NCBI GenBank assembly: GCA_002490835.1
Contig: DKUU01000020.1
Span: 6,910-70,909, forward strand
Reading direction: 5' to 3'
Origin: Lachnospiraceae bacterium UBA7196
GTDB taxonomy: Bacteria; Bacillota; Clostridia; Lachnospirales; Lachnospiraceae
Length of the DNA: 64,000 nt
Numbering within the stretch: the stretch's first letter is position 1; each line of letters opens with the position of its first letter. A model generated the notes under the pieces. That model made no database searches and was not told where the DNA came from. It saw only the letters and a program-made list of their open reading frames with translations. This document shows, piece by piece, positions 25,131 to 33,202 of this stretch. The position numbers and the translations under genes are program-made.

Positions 25131-27245
25131 ATGGCGGAAGCACAGAATCAGGATATTAATCAGCTTTTGAAGGTCAGACGGGAGAAGCTTACGGCGCTGC
25201 AGGAAGCGGGGAAGGATCCCTTTCAGATCACGAAATACGATGTGACCCATCACAGTCAGGAAATCAGGGACGGTTTTGATGCGCTGGAGGGAAAGAAAGT
25301 CTCCATTGCGGGCCGTGTGATGAGTAAGCGCGTGATGGGTAAGGCGTCTTTTTGCAATGTGCAGGATCTTTTGGGCGATATTCAGGTCTATGTGGCAAGG
25401 GACAGCATCGGGGAAGAGGCTTACGCCGACTTCAAGAAATATGACGTGGGTGACATTGTCGGCATCGAGGGAGAGGTCTTTAAGACCAAAACAGGCGAGA
25501 TTTCCGTGCATGCGGCAAAAGTGACACTCCTGTCAAAAAGTCTTCAGATCCTGCCGGAGAAGTATCACGGTCTGGTGAATACCGATATCCGTTACCGCCA
25601 GCGTTACACCGATCTCATCATGAATGAGGATGTAAAAAAGACCTTTGTGGCGCGCTCGAAGATCATCAGCGCCATCAGGCGCTATCTGGACGGTCAGGGT
25701 TTTCTGGAGGTGGAGACCCCGATGCTTGTCTCCAACGCGGGCGGCGCGGCGGCAAGGCCCTTCGAGACGCATTACAATGCGCTGGACGAGGATGTGAAAC
25801 TGCGCATCTCTCTGGAATTATACTTAAAGAGACTGATCGTGGGCGGCTTGGAGCGCGTCTACGAGATCGGCAGGGTGTTCCGCAACGAAGGACTGGATGC
25901 GAGGCATAACCCTGAGTTTACGTTGATGGAGCTTTATCAGGCCTACACCGACTATAACGGCATGATGGACCTGACCGAGAATATGTTCCGCCATGTGGCA
26001 AAGGAAGTCTGCGGCACGACGCTCGTCTCCTATCAGGGCGAACAGATCGATCTGGGAAAGCCTTTCGAGCGCATTACCATGGTGGAAGCTGTGAAAAAAT
26101 ACGCGGGCGTAGATTTTGACGCAGTGGCAGACACGGAGGCTGCGAAGAAGCTGGCGGACGAAAAGGGTGTACACTACGAGGAACGCCACACCAAGGGCGA
26201 TATCATCAACCTCTTCTTCGAGGAGTTCGTGGAAGAGCATCTGGTACAGCCTACCTTTGTGATGGATCATCCTGTGGAGATCTCGCCCCTCACCAAGAGA
26301 AAGCCGGACAAGCCGGAGTATGTGGAGCGGTTCGAACTGTTCATTACGGCGAGGGAGATGTGCAACGCCTATTCGGAGCTTAACGACCCCATCGACCAGC
26401 GGGAGCGTTTCAAGGCGCAGGAAGCGGCGCTGGCGGCGGGCGACGAGGAGGCAAACACAACCGACGAGGACTTTATGAACGCGCTGGAGATCGGAATGCC
26501 CCCGACGGGCGGCATCGGCTACGGCATCGACAGGCTGGTGATGTTACTCACTGATTCCCCCGCGATCCGCGACGTGCTGCTGTTCCCGACCATGAAAAGT
26601 CTGGACAAAAAGCCTTCCGACGGGGCGAAATCTGCGAAAAAGCAGGCGGCAGGCGAGGCGAAAAAGAGCAGCGTGACCCGCGAACAGGCATTGGAACTGT
26701 TGAAGAAGTACAACAAAGAGCCCTTTCATATCCAGCATGCCCTGACCGTGGAGGGTGTGATGCGCTGGTACGCGAAAGAATTGGGCTATGCGGCGGAAGA
26801 AGAGTTCTGGGGCATCACCGGACTTTTGCATGATATCGACTTTGAACTTTATCCGGAGGAACACTGCAAGAAAGCGCCCGAACTGCTGCGAGAGGGCGGC
26901 GTGGGCGAGGATATGATCTACGCGGTCTGTTCCCACGGTTTTGGAATCTGCAGCGAAGAAGAACCGAAACTGGAGATGGAGAAGGTGCTGTTTGCGGCCG
27001 ACGAGCTGACGGGCCTGATCTGGTCCTGTGCGCTGATGCGTCCTTCTAAGAGCGTTATGGATATGGAAGTCAAGAGCCTGAAAAAGAAATTTAAGGATAA
27101 AAAGTTTGCGGCGGGCTGTTCCAGAGAGATCATTGCGCAGGGCGCGGAAATGCTCGGCTGGGAACTGGACGAGCTGTTTGAGAGGACGATTCAGGCGATG
27201 AGAAGCTGCGAGGAATCTGTGGCGGCGGCGATGGAGAGCCTGTAG
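25131..27245 (+). CDS. lysS: Lysyl-tRNA synthetase fused to a C-terminal HD domain
   Basis: A 704-residue protein, about 200 longer than ordinary class II LysRS. Residues 1-500 form a complete synthetase: OB-fold anticodon-binding domain, motif 2 (FRNEGLDARHNPEFTLME) and motif 3 (GGIGYGIDRLVMLL). A Lys/Ala-rich linker (about 498-520) leads to an HD phosphohydrolase-like domain (about 520-700) with the ligand pattern His in HIQHAL, HD in LLHDIDFEL, His in VCSHGF and Asp in AADELTGL. The fusion suggests a nucleotide- or RNA-linked hydrolase attached to tRNA charging; its substrate is unknown. ATG 25131 has better spacing from GAAGGG than ATG 25125. Confidence 0.93.
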   Translation: MAEAQNQDINQLLKVRREKLTALQEAGKDPFQITKYDVTHHSQEIRDGFDALEGKKVSIAGRVMSKRVMGKASFCNVQDLLGDIQVYVARDSIGEEAYADFKKYDVGDIVGIEGEVFKTKTGEISVHAAKVTLLSKSLQILPEKYHGLVNTDIRYRQRYTDLIMNEDVKKTFVARSKIISAIRRYLDGQGFLEVETPMLVSNAGGAAARPFETHYNALDEDVKLRISLELYLKRLIVGGLERVYEIGRVFRNEGLDARHNPEFTLMELYQAYTDYNGMMDLTENMFRHVAKEVCGTTLVSYQGEQIDLGKPFERITMVEAVKKYAGVDFDAVADTEAAKKLADEKGVHYEERHTKGDIINLFFEEFVEEHLVQPTFVMDHPVEISPLTKRKPDKPEYVERFELFITAREMCNAYSELNDPIDQRERFKAQEAALAAGDEEANTTDEDFMNALEIGMPPTGGIGYGIDRLVMLLTDSPAIRDVLLFPTMKSLDKKPSDGAKSAKKQAAGEAKKSSVTREQALELLKKYNKEPFHIQHALTVEGVMRWYAKELGYAAEEEFWGITGLLHDIDFELYPEEHCKKAPELLREGGVGEDMIYAVCSHGFGICSEEEPKLEMEKVLFAADELTGLIWSCALMRPSKSVMDMEVKSLKKKFKDKKFAAGCSREIIAQGAEMLGWELDELFERTIQAMRSCEESVAAAMESL

Positions 27246-27258
27246 GGAGAATATCCGT

Positions 27259-29427
27259 TTGAATAACATAGAGATTTCTATCCTAAATTGCGAAAATCAG
27301 CTGCTTACCTGCAGGAAGCAGCTGAACGATCTGATCTGCGAATATGACAGCCAAAAGATCAATCATTCTCTGGTCAGTTATAAAATCGGCTATCTGAAGA
27401 ATGAAATCGATCAGATCGACCGTCAGTTAGCGATGCTGCGGGCTGAATTGTACGAACAGCCGCAGGAAACGGACATCCGGCAGCAGAATGGGAAACCGGC
27501 GCAGAATATGGAAGGAGCGCAGGGGCCGTTTGCGCAGCCGCAGAGGAATGTTCAGCCGGCTGCTGCGCCCGCAAAATCCAAGGATCTGGAAAATATCATC
27601 GGCAAATCATGGATGGGCATCTTTGCCTCGATCCTGATCTTTGTCAGTTTTATTCTGTTTGCCACATTGTTAGCTCCCTTTATCACGGATGCCATCAAAA
27701 TGGCGGCAATGTATCTTGTGAGCATATCCTTTACGCTGTTCGGCCTTATCAAGTTAAGAAAGCATCATAACAAACTGTATCTGGCCATCAGCAGCTGCGG
27801 GGTCAGTGCGGTCTGGCTTTCCCTGTTTTTGACCAATCTGTACTTCAAAGCGATAGGAGAGGTCGCACTTTACCTGTGCATCCTGATCTGGGCGGTGTTT
27901 GTCTGCTATTTATCGAGATGGCGGGACCGGGTATTTCAGATCATAGGTCAGAGCGGCATTACGATTGCCTTGTTTTTTGGGATCATTTTATGTACGGAGA
28001 CAGAAGACAGTGTTAAATTTCTGATGCTGGGGCTGTTTTTTGCGGTGACTGCGTCTATCTTCTATGCGAGCAGCTACACAAGGGAATTTCGTAAAAATAT
28101 TATCAATAACGCATTTAACGCGGTGAATCTCTTTCAATTGCTGGTCGGTTATTGTCTGATGGATGCGCCGAAACTATTTTCGGGGGAGAAGGTATCCGGA
28201 GGATGGACGGCCTATTGTATCGAGATGACCGGCATTGTGATTTTGATATTCATTCTGCTGCAGTTCGCGGTGTTCCTTGTCTCCACATTGAAAGAAGATA
28301 ATATAGATTTTGGCCTCTTTATGATCGCCAATGCCATGCTGACGATGCTTTTTGTCTTCCGCATGACACATGGAGCGGAGGACAGTCTCAGGGGCGCGGT
28401 CTATTTAGGGATCAGCTTTATGCTGCTGGCCGTGATAGAAAACAAATTTGCGGACAGGAAGGATGACGGCAGGACGCTGATGCAGGTCTTTATTCCGCCC
28501 CTGTTTATCCTGTCTGTTTTCATGATCGACCTCTTTCAGGATCATATCGGCCTGTCGTTCGTCATGGTTTTGTTTCTCCTGTTGGGATATTATAAAAATG
28601 ACGCTGTCTATAAGTATGAAAGCCTGATCGTCGCGGCCATTTACTGCTTTGCCGGCCTGAAGTACCCCATAGAACATTTTGGATTGGGACTGCTGTTCTT
28701 TGCGGCCCTTGCCGTTTTACTGTATCGTAAAAAGGAACAGTACCGCACTGCCTTTAAGTTATACGCCTATTTCATCGGACTGCTCTTTGTTTCTGTGGAT
28801 CTGTACAGGCTGTTGGATGGTGTTGATATCAAATACGATATCGTCAGGACGGTTATCTTTACGGCGGCGGCATTGCTGAATGTTCTTGCGGCCAAAAGCA
28901 TCTTTGTCAAAAATTTTCAGACGCTTGAGACGGAAAAGGTCTGCGCCAAAGCGGTAGGCATCACGAATGCGCTGTTTATGGTATACAGCCTGTATGTCCT
29001 TGCGGATACGAAAAATGAGGTCTGCCACTTCATTCTTGTCTTACTGGCAATGATTATCTTTCTGGTCAATACAAAGAATCTTCTAAAACGGCATCAGGGG
29101 ATGTGGCCGGGCATCTATATTGGGATCAAACTCACGGTTCTGATCGTCACCATCTTATCTTCCTATGATACGGCGAATTATGTGATCAGTATTTCCGCCT
29201 TCCTGTTTGCCATCGTCAGCATCGTCGTCGGATTTCGGTTTGTCTTTAAGTCATTCCGCATCTACGGGCTGGTTCTTTCGCTGCTCAGCGTGGCAAAACT
29301 GATTTTGGTTGACATCAGTTACGAGAATACGCTGGGACATGCCCTGAGCTTTTTTGTCTGCGGTATCCTGTGTTTTGTCATCAGTCTCATCTATCATCTG
29401 ATCGATAAGAAAGTGCAGGAAAAATGA
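27259..29427 (+). CDS. Large polytopic membrane protein (DUF2339-like)
   Basis: A 722-residue protein. Residues 1-65 form a coiled coil, 66-110 a Gln/Pro/Ala-rich linker, and residues from about 115 to the end contain some 18-20 hydrophobic segments. The ENIIGKSWMGIFAS stretch entering the first segment resembles DUF2339 membrane proteins, whose role is unknown. The start is TTG 27259 with GGGAGA 8 bases upstream. It begins 13 bases after lysS and is probably co-transcribed. Confidence 0.7.
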   Translation: MNNIEISILNCENQLLTCRKQLNDLICEYDSQKINHSLVSYKIGYLKNEIDQIDRQLAMLRAELYEQPQETDIRQQNGKPAQNMEGAQGPFAQPQRNVQPAAAPAKSKDLENIIGKSWMGIFASILIFVSFILFATLLAPFITDAIKMAAMYLVSISFTLFGLIKLRKHHNKLYLAISSCGVSAVWLSLFLTNLYFKAIGEVALYLCILIWAVFVCYLSRWRDRVFQIIGQSGITIALFFGIILCTETEDSVKFLMLGLFFAVTASIFYASSYTREFRKNIINNAFNAVNLFQLLVGYCLMDAPKLFSGEKVSGGWTAYCIEMTGIVILIFILLQFAVFLVSTLKEDNIDFGLFMIANAMLTMLFVFRMTHGAEDSLRGAVYLGISFMLLAVIENKFADRKDDGRTLMQVFIPPLFILSVFMIDLFQDHIGLSFVMVLFLLLGYYKNDAVYKYESLIVAAIYCFAGLKYPIEHFGLGLLFFAALAVLLYRKKEQYRTAFKLYAYFIGLLFVSVDLYRLLDGVDIKYDIVRTVIFTAAALLNVLAAKSIFVKNFQTLETEKVCAKAVGITNALFMVYSLYVLADTKNEVCHFILVLLAMIIFLVNTKNLLKRHQGMWPGIYIGIKLTVLIVTILSSYDTANYVISISAFLFAIVSIVVGFRFVFKSFRIYGLVLSLLSVAKLILVDISYENTLGHALSFFVCGILCFVISLIYHLIDKKVQEK

Positions 29428-29462
29428 AAAAACATTTCACCTTTGTTCCATAAATAAAATGT

Positions 29463-29559
29463 TTGAAACGGGATAAAATACGTGTTATAATTTATTCAAC
29501 ATAATTTTATTCAAATAATTTTTATTAAAATATATTTTATTAAAATCATTTTGAATAAA
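29463..29559 (+). promoter_or_regulatory. Promoter and AT-repeat operator region of second ATPase
   Basis: TTGAAA (29463-29468) and TATAAT (29486-29491) are 17 bases apart. Downstream of the expected start, TTTTATTAAAAT occurs at 29520-29531 and 29535-29546 (15 bases apart), flanked by TTTATTCAAAT (29506-29516) and its near inverse ATTTTGAATAAA (29548-29559). The layout copies that at 7261-7306. Confidence 0.5.
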
Positions 29560-29590
29560 GTACATGGATTATTAAAAGAGGTGAAAGCGC

Positions 29591-31009
29591 ATGTTTATCG
29601 GCAGGGACAGGCAGTTACAAAGCTTACAGAAGCTCTATGAAAAAGAAGGATTCGCTATGTCGGTGATCTACGGGCGCAGGCGGATCGGGAAATCCACGCT
29701 GATCGTTGAGTTTGTGAAAGATAAGAAAAATATCTTTTATACCGCGACGAAGGTGGGCGGAGAAAAGAATCTCGAATTGTTTTCCAAACAGGCGCTGGCG
29801 GCATTGGAGCCGGCTTTGGGAGATGCGGCCTTTTCGTCGGTGGAGGCCGTTTTTGATTTTATCAGTCAGAAAATGCCGGATGAAAAGCTGGTGCTTGTGA
29901 TCGATGAACTGCCTTATTGGGCGGAAAAAGACGAGGCGCTTCTTTCCGTCATGCAAAAATATATCGATACTGTGTGGAATGATAAAAACCTGATGATCAT
30001 ACTCTGCGGGTCCGCGCTCAGCTTTATGGAAAATAAAGTACTCAGCGAGAAAAGTCCGCTGTTTGGCAGAAGAGATTCCCAGATTAAGCTGGAGGCTTTT
30101 TCTTATAAGGAGACGGCTCTTTTTGTGCCGGATTATCCGGCGGAAGATAAAGCCATATGCTATGGGATAACGGGCGGCGTGGCAAAATATCTTTCCCTGA
30201 TCGACAAAGACAAGAGCCTTGATGAGAATATCAAAAAACTGTTTTTCCATCCCGACGGCTATCTGTATGATGAGACCAGAAATCTGCTTACGCAGGAGTT
30301 TACTGATATTACGCTGGTAAATAATGTCATTGAGCAGATTGCATCCGGTGTGAATACGCTGAACGGCATTGCGGGCAAGGTGAAAGAGAAAGAGCCTACT
30401 GTCCTGTATACACTGGAAAAACTGATCAGGGTAGGACTGGCGGAAAAGAAAAAGTGTATGACTGAGGAGAAAAATAAGAAAAAAACGCAGTATGTGTTAA
30501 GGGATCACATGTTTAAATTCTGGTATGACTTTATCCCTAAGGCGCACAGCGTTATTGAGATGGGACAGGGCGACCTCTATTATGAAAAGGCGGTAAAACC
30601 GAATCTGCATGCCTTTATGGGAAGTGTCTTCGAGGAGATGTGTAGATACTATACACTGGAACAGGGCATACAGGGCCGGTATGACGGCTTCCTTACGCAG
30701 GTTGGCAGCTGGTGGGGCACAGAGCAGGTGGAAAACCAGACGGGAGAAAAGGTCTGTCAGTCTGCCGATATCGACGTATTTGCAGTCTCGGAAACAGATA
30801 AAACGGCAGTGGTCGGTGAATGTAAATTCCGGAATGAAAAAGTGGATAAAGCGGTGTATGATACGCTCCTTCAGCGGGCGGCTCTGGCCGCAGGGAAATA
30901 CAGGGTGACAAAATATCTGTTTTTCTCGTTAGGCGGATACACGGATTGGTTTCATGCCAATGCAAACCGCGATGTGGTGCTGCTCACATTGGATGATTTA
31001 TACGCCTGA
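29591..31009 (+). CDS. Orphan ATPase with DUF234 C-terminus (nuclease motif intact)
   Basis: A 472-residue paralogue of the protein at 5848-7233. It has the MFIGRDRQL start, Walker A GRRRIGKSTL, Walker B LVLVIDELPYW, a winged-helix-like middle region (about 240-305) and a C-terminal domain (about 330-470) with QVGSWWG. Here the restriction-endonuclease-like site reads SADIDVFAV then VGECKFRN, that is Asp and ExK, which the other copy has lost. AGAGGTG lies 9 bases before the ATG. It stands alone and its last 12 bases overlap the convergent diguanylate cyclase gene. The biological role is unknown; defence, regulation or a selfish function are all possible. Confidence 0.8.
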   Translation: MFIGRDRQLQSLQKLYEKEGFAMSVIYGRRRIGKSTLIVEFVKDKKNIFYTATKVGGEKNLELFSKQALAALEPALGDAAFSSVEAVFDFISQKMPDEKLVLVIDELPYWAEKDEALLSVMQKYIDTVWNDKNLMIILCGSALSFMENKVLSEKSPLFGRRDSQIKLEAFSYKETALFVPDYPAEDKAICYGITGGVAKYLSLIDKDKSLDENIKKLFFHPDGYLYDETRNLLTQEFTDITLVNNVIEQIASGVNTLNGIAGKVKEKEPTVLYTLEKLIRVGLAEKKKCMTEEKNKKKTQYVLRDHMFKFWYDFIPKAHSVIEMGQGDLYYEKAVKPNLHAFMGSVFEEMCRYYTLEQGIQGRYDGFLTQVGSWWGTEQVENQTGEKVCQSADIDVFAVSETDKTAVVGECKFRNEKVDKAVYDTLLQRAALAAGKYRVTKYLFFSLGGYTDWFHANANRDVVLLTLDDLYA

Positions 31010-32899
31010 TTCCTTTCGCTTCCTTTTATTTTCATACATCTTTTCATCCGCTTCTTTCATCAGCTTTTCGTAGTCCGCAGGCTGGTCGCTCAGACTAAAA
31101 CCGAAGGAAAACTGAAGCGGAACGCGCACCTGATCGTTTAAGTCGGCAAAGCTGTTACTTTGCAGACCGGTGAGCAGCGCGATGGTGTCGGTCAATTCCT
31201 GCTCGCTGCCATAGCGGTACAGGAATAGCAGGAATTCGTCGCCGCCAAGTCTTGCGGACACACAGCTTTTGGGACCGAAATCCCGAAGCAGCGAGGCAAT
31301 CTCCTTTAAGTAGACGTCGCCGGCGTCATGGCCGTAGGTATCGTTGATCGTTTTTAAATTATCCGCATCGATCATGACCACCGCGCTGCAGCCGAGTGTT
31401 TCCGGCTCGCCAAACAGGGCGGAAAGTCTGATTTCCAGACCGCGGCGGTTGAAAAGACCGGTCAGCAGATCATAATCCCGCTCGGCTTCTATTTTGCGAC
31501 GTCTTTTGATCTCCTCCGTCACATCGATGACAACGCCGAAGATTTCATTCTCCTTGTCCAGTTCCTCCAGTTTCACATAGTGCTCTTTCAAGGCGTATAC
31601 ATTGGTTTCACCGGCAACAGGATCGCTGCGCAGCGCAGTGATAAACGACTGAAACAATGTATAATCGGAAGACAATCTATCGGCCTCGTCCGCTTCCAGA
31701 CAGAGGATGCGGGGCACGTGCTGAGTGATCCGCACCCGCTTCATATGGTGGTTGTACTCGTATACGCCGATATACATATTTGTCTTGCTTAAAACGTAAG
31801 ACATTTTTTTATTATTATCCAAAAGACTCTGTTTCATGCGGTTGATGTAACCGCTCAGCTCCGAAAACTCCACGCTGTTTTGTATGTCGATCATTTCGTC
31901 TAGATTGCCCTGCGTAATGCTGTGCAGTTTTTCGTTTACGCTGCGGATTCCTCCAACGACATAGAGATTCATATATTTGGTGACGACGTGGGAGAGGATA
32001 AACGCAATGGTGATCAGGCAGACCGCCAGAGCGGCCGTTATGGGCGGGATGCCCCTGTACATCTCGTGGCAGGAGAGGACGCGGCCGATATAATTGCCGT
32101 TTTTTTCGCGAAAGACACAGTAGGAATTTACGCCATTTACTTTGGCGTGAAACGATGTCGTACCTACAGCGATCTTGTCAAGGTCAAGGCCGATGTCCGA
32201 AAGATTTTTGCCGACACTTGGCAGATCGGTGGAGCCGACGATCTCACCGGAACCGACCACAGCGTAATAATTTGCTTGCGGATTGACGCGGAACAGGGAA
32301 AAAAGATAGGAAAGCTCGTTTTTCTCAGTCGCTTTCAGGACATTGACGGGCTCCATGCCTACCTGCACGATGAACGCTTCGCTTTTGCTCCAGAGCGCGG
32401 AGTACTGCATTAGTTTCGCTTCCGCCGTATTGGGGGTGATGTCCTGCACAAGGCACAGGGATTTATCTGTAAGCAGGGGTTTGAAAAAACGCATCTGCTC
32501 TCCGGAATCAAAGGTATAATCATAATATTCAGGGTGGGTTCCCGCATAGATACGGCCTGTGGTATCGAAAATGTGAATCTCATCTACTTCCATCATTCTG
32601 GCAATCCGCTTCAGCTCCTCCACGCTGTCTAAGACGGAAGGATTATCTTCAATGATATAGGCGATCGCTTCCGCGTTGTGCTGACATGTCTGCTGATAGG
32701 CTGCCTTAGTTTCTTCAAGCTCTTCCTGATTTCGTTCCAGAAGCTGTCCGATCTGGTAAAAGGTTTCTCCGGCGGTTTCCCGCGCCAGCTTCTGCTCGTG
32801 TGTGAACTGGAAATATAAAATCACTGCCAGAAGAAAGGCTACGAGCAGAAAGGTGACATGGCGCATATAATGACTGATGATATTTCTAAGAGTCTGCAT
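30998..32899 (-). CDS. Membrane-bound diguanylate cyclase (GGDEF)
   Basis: A 633-residue sensor enzyme. One membrane segment (about 14-32) precedes an extracellular Cache-like sensor (about 35-280); a second segment (about 285-305) leads to a HAMP-like linker (306-360), a PAS-like domain (365-460) and a GGDEF domain (465-630). The active motif LGGDEF (551-556) is intact, so it should make c-di-GMP. The RxxD product-inhibition site expected 5 residues before GGDEF is PKSC, so feedback inhibition there is probably lost. GGAGA precedes its start. Its promoter on the minus strand overlaps a 16-base palindrome. Confidence 0.88.
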   Translation of the reverse strand: MQTLRNIISHYMRHVTFLLVAFLLAVILYFQFTHEQKLARETAGETFYQIGQLLERNQEELEETKAAYQQTCQHNAEAIAYIIEDNPSVLDSVEELKRIARMMEVDEIHIFDTTGRIYAGTHPEYYDYTFDSGEQMRFFKPLLTDKSLCLVQDITPNTAEAKLMQYSALWSKSEAFIVQVGMEPVNVLKATEKNELSYLFSLFRVNPQANYYAVVGSGEIVGSTDLPSVGKNLSDIGLDLDKIAVGTTSFHAKVNGVNSYCVFREKNGNYIGRVLSCHEMYRGIPPITAALAVCLITIAFILSHVVTKYMNLYVVGGIRSVNEKLHSITQGNLDEMIDIQNSVEFSELSGYINRMKQSLLDNNKKMSYVLSKTNMYIGVYEYNHHMKRVRITQHVPRILCLEADEADRLSSDYTLFQSFITALRSDPVAGETNVYALKEHYVKLEELDKENEIFGVVIDVTEEIKRRRKIEAERDYDLLTGLFNRRGLEIRLSALFGEPETLGCSAVVMIDADNLKTINDTYGHDAGDVYLKEIASLLRDFGPKSCVSARLGGDEFLLFLYRYGSEQELTDTIALLTGLQSNSFADLNDQVRVPLQFSFGFSLSDQPADYEKLMKEADEKMYENKRKRKESGV

Positions 32900-33202
32900 G
32901 GATATCTCCTTTGAGGATTCCGGTCTATAACACGGACAACTGGTTTACATAAATCAACTCAAACAGATAGCGGTAATTATATGAAACCGTACATAAGATA
33001 CTATATATAGTATGGTGTGTCAAGAAAAAAGGACATTTTGCGGGAAATGCGCCATTATTTGCGAAACTTAAGTAAATTTACCCTCAAATAAAAAATAGGG
33101 GGAATACTTGCACAGGGACAGATCAGAATGGTAAACTGATTGAGGGAAAACGAAACGAAAACGGTGACCATAGGATGTCACGGGTGAGGCAGAGGAGCAA
33201 AG
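32900..33202. other. Divergent intergenic region
   Basis: The 303-base gap between the diguanylate cyclase and the + strand membrane protein holds the minus-strand promoter with its palindrome (32995-33023). On the + strand there is a weak candidate, TTGCAC (33108-33113) with TAAACT (33132-33137, 18-base spacer). I see no RNA gene or small reading frame with a good ribosome binding site in it. Confidence 0.5.
32995..33023 (-). promoter_or_regulatory. Diguanylate cyclase promoter overlapping a palindrome
   Basis: Read on the minus strand, TTGACA (33018-33023) and TATCTT (32995-33000) are separated by 17 bases. ATACTATATATAGTAT (32998-33013), a perfect 16-base palindrome, fills the spacer and overlaps the -10, which would suit a repressor. 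Confidence 0.55.
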
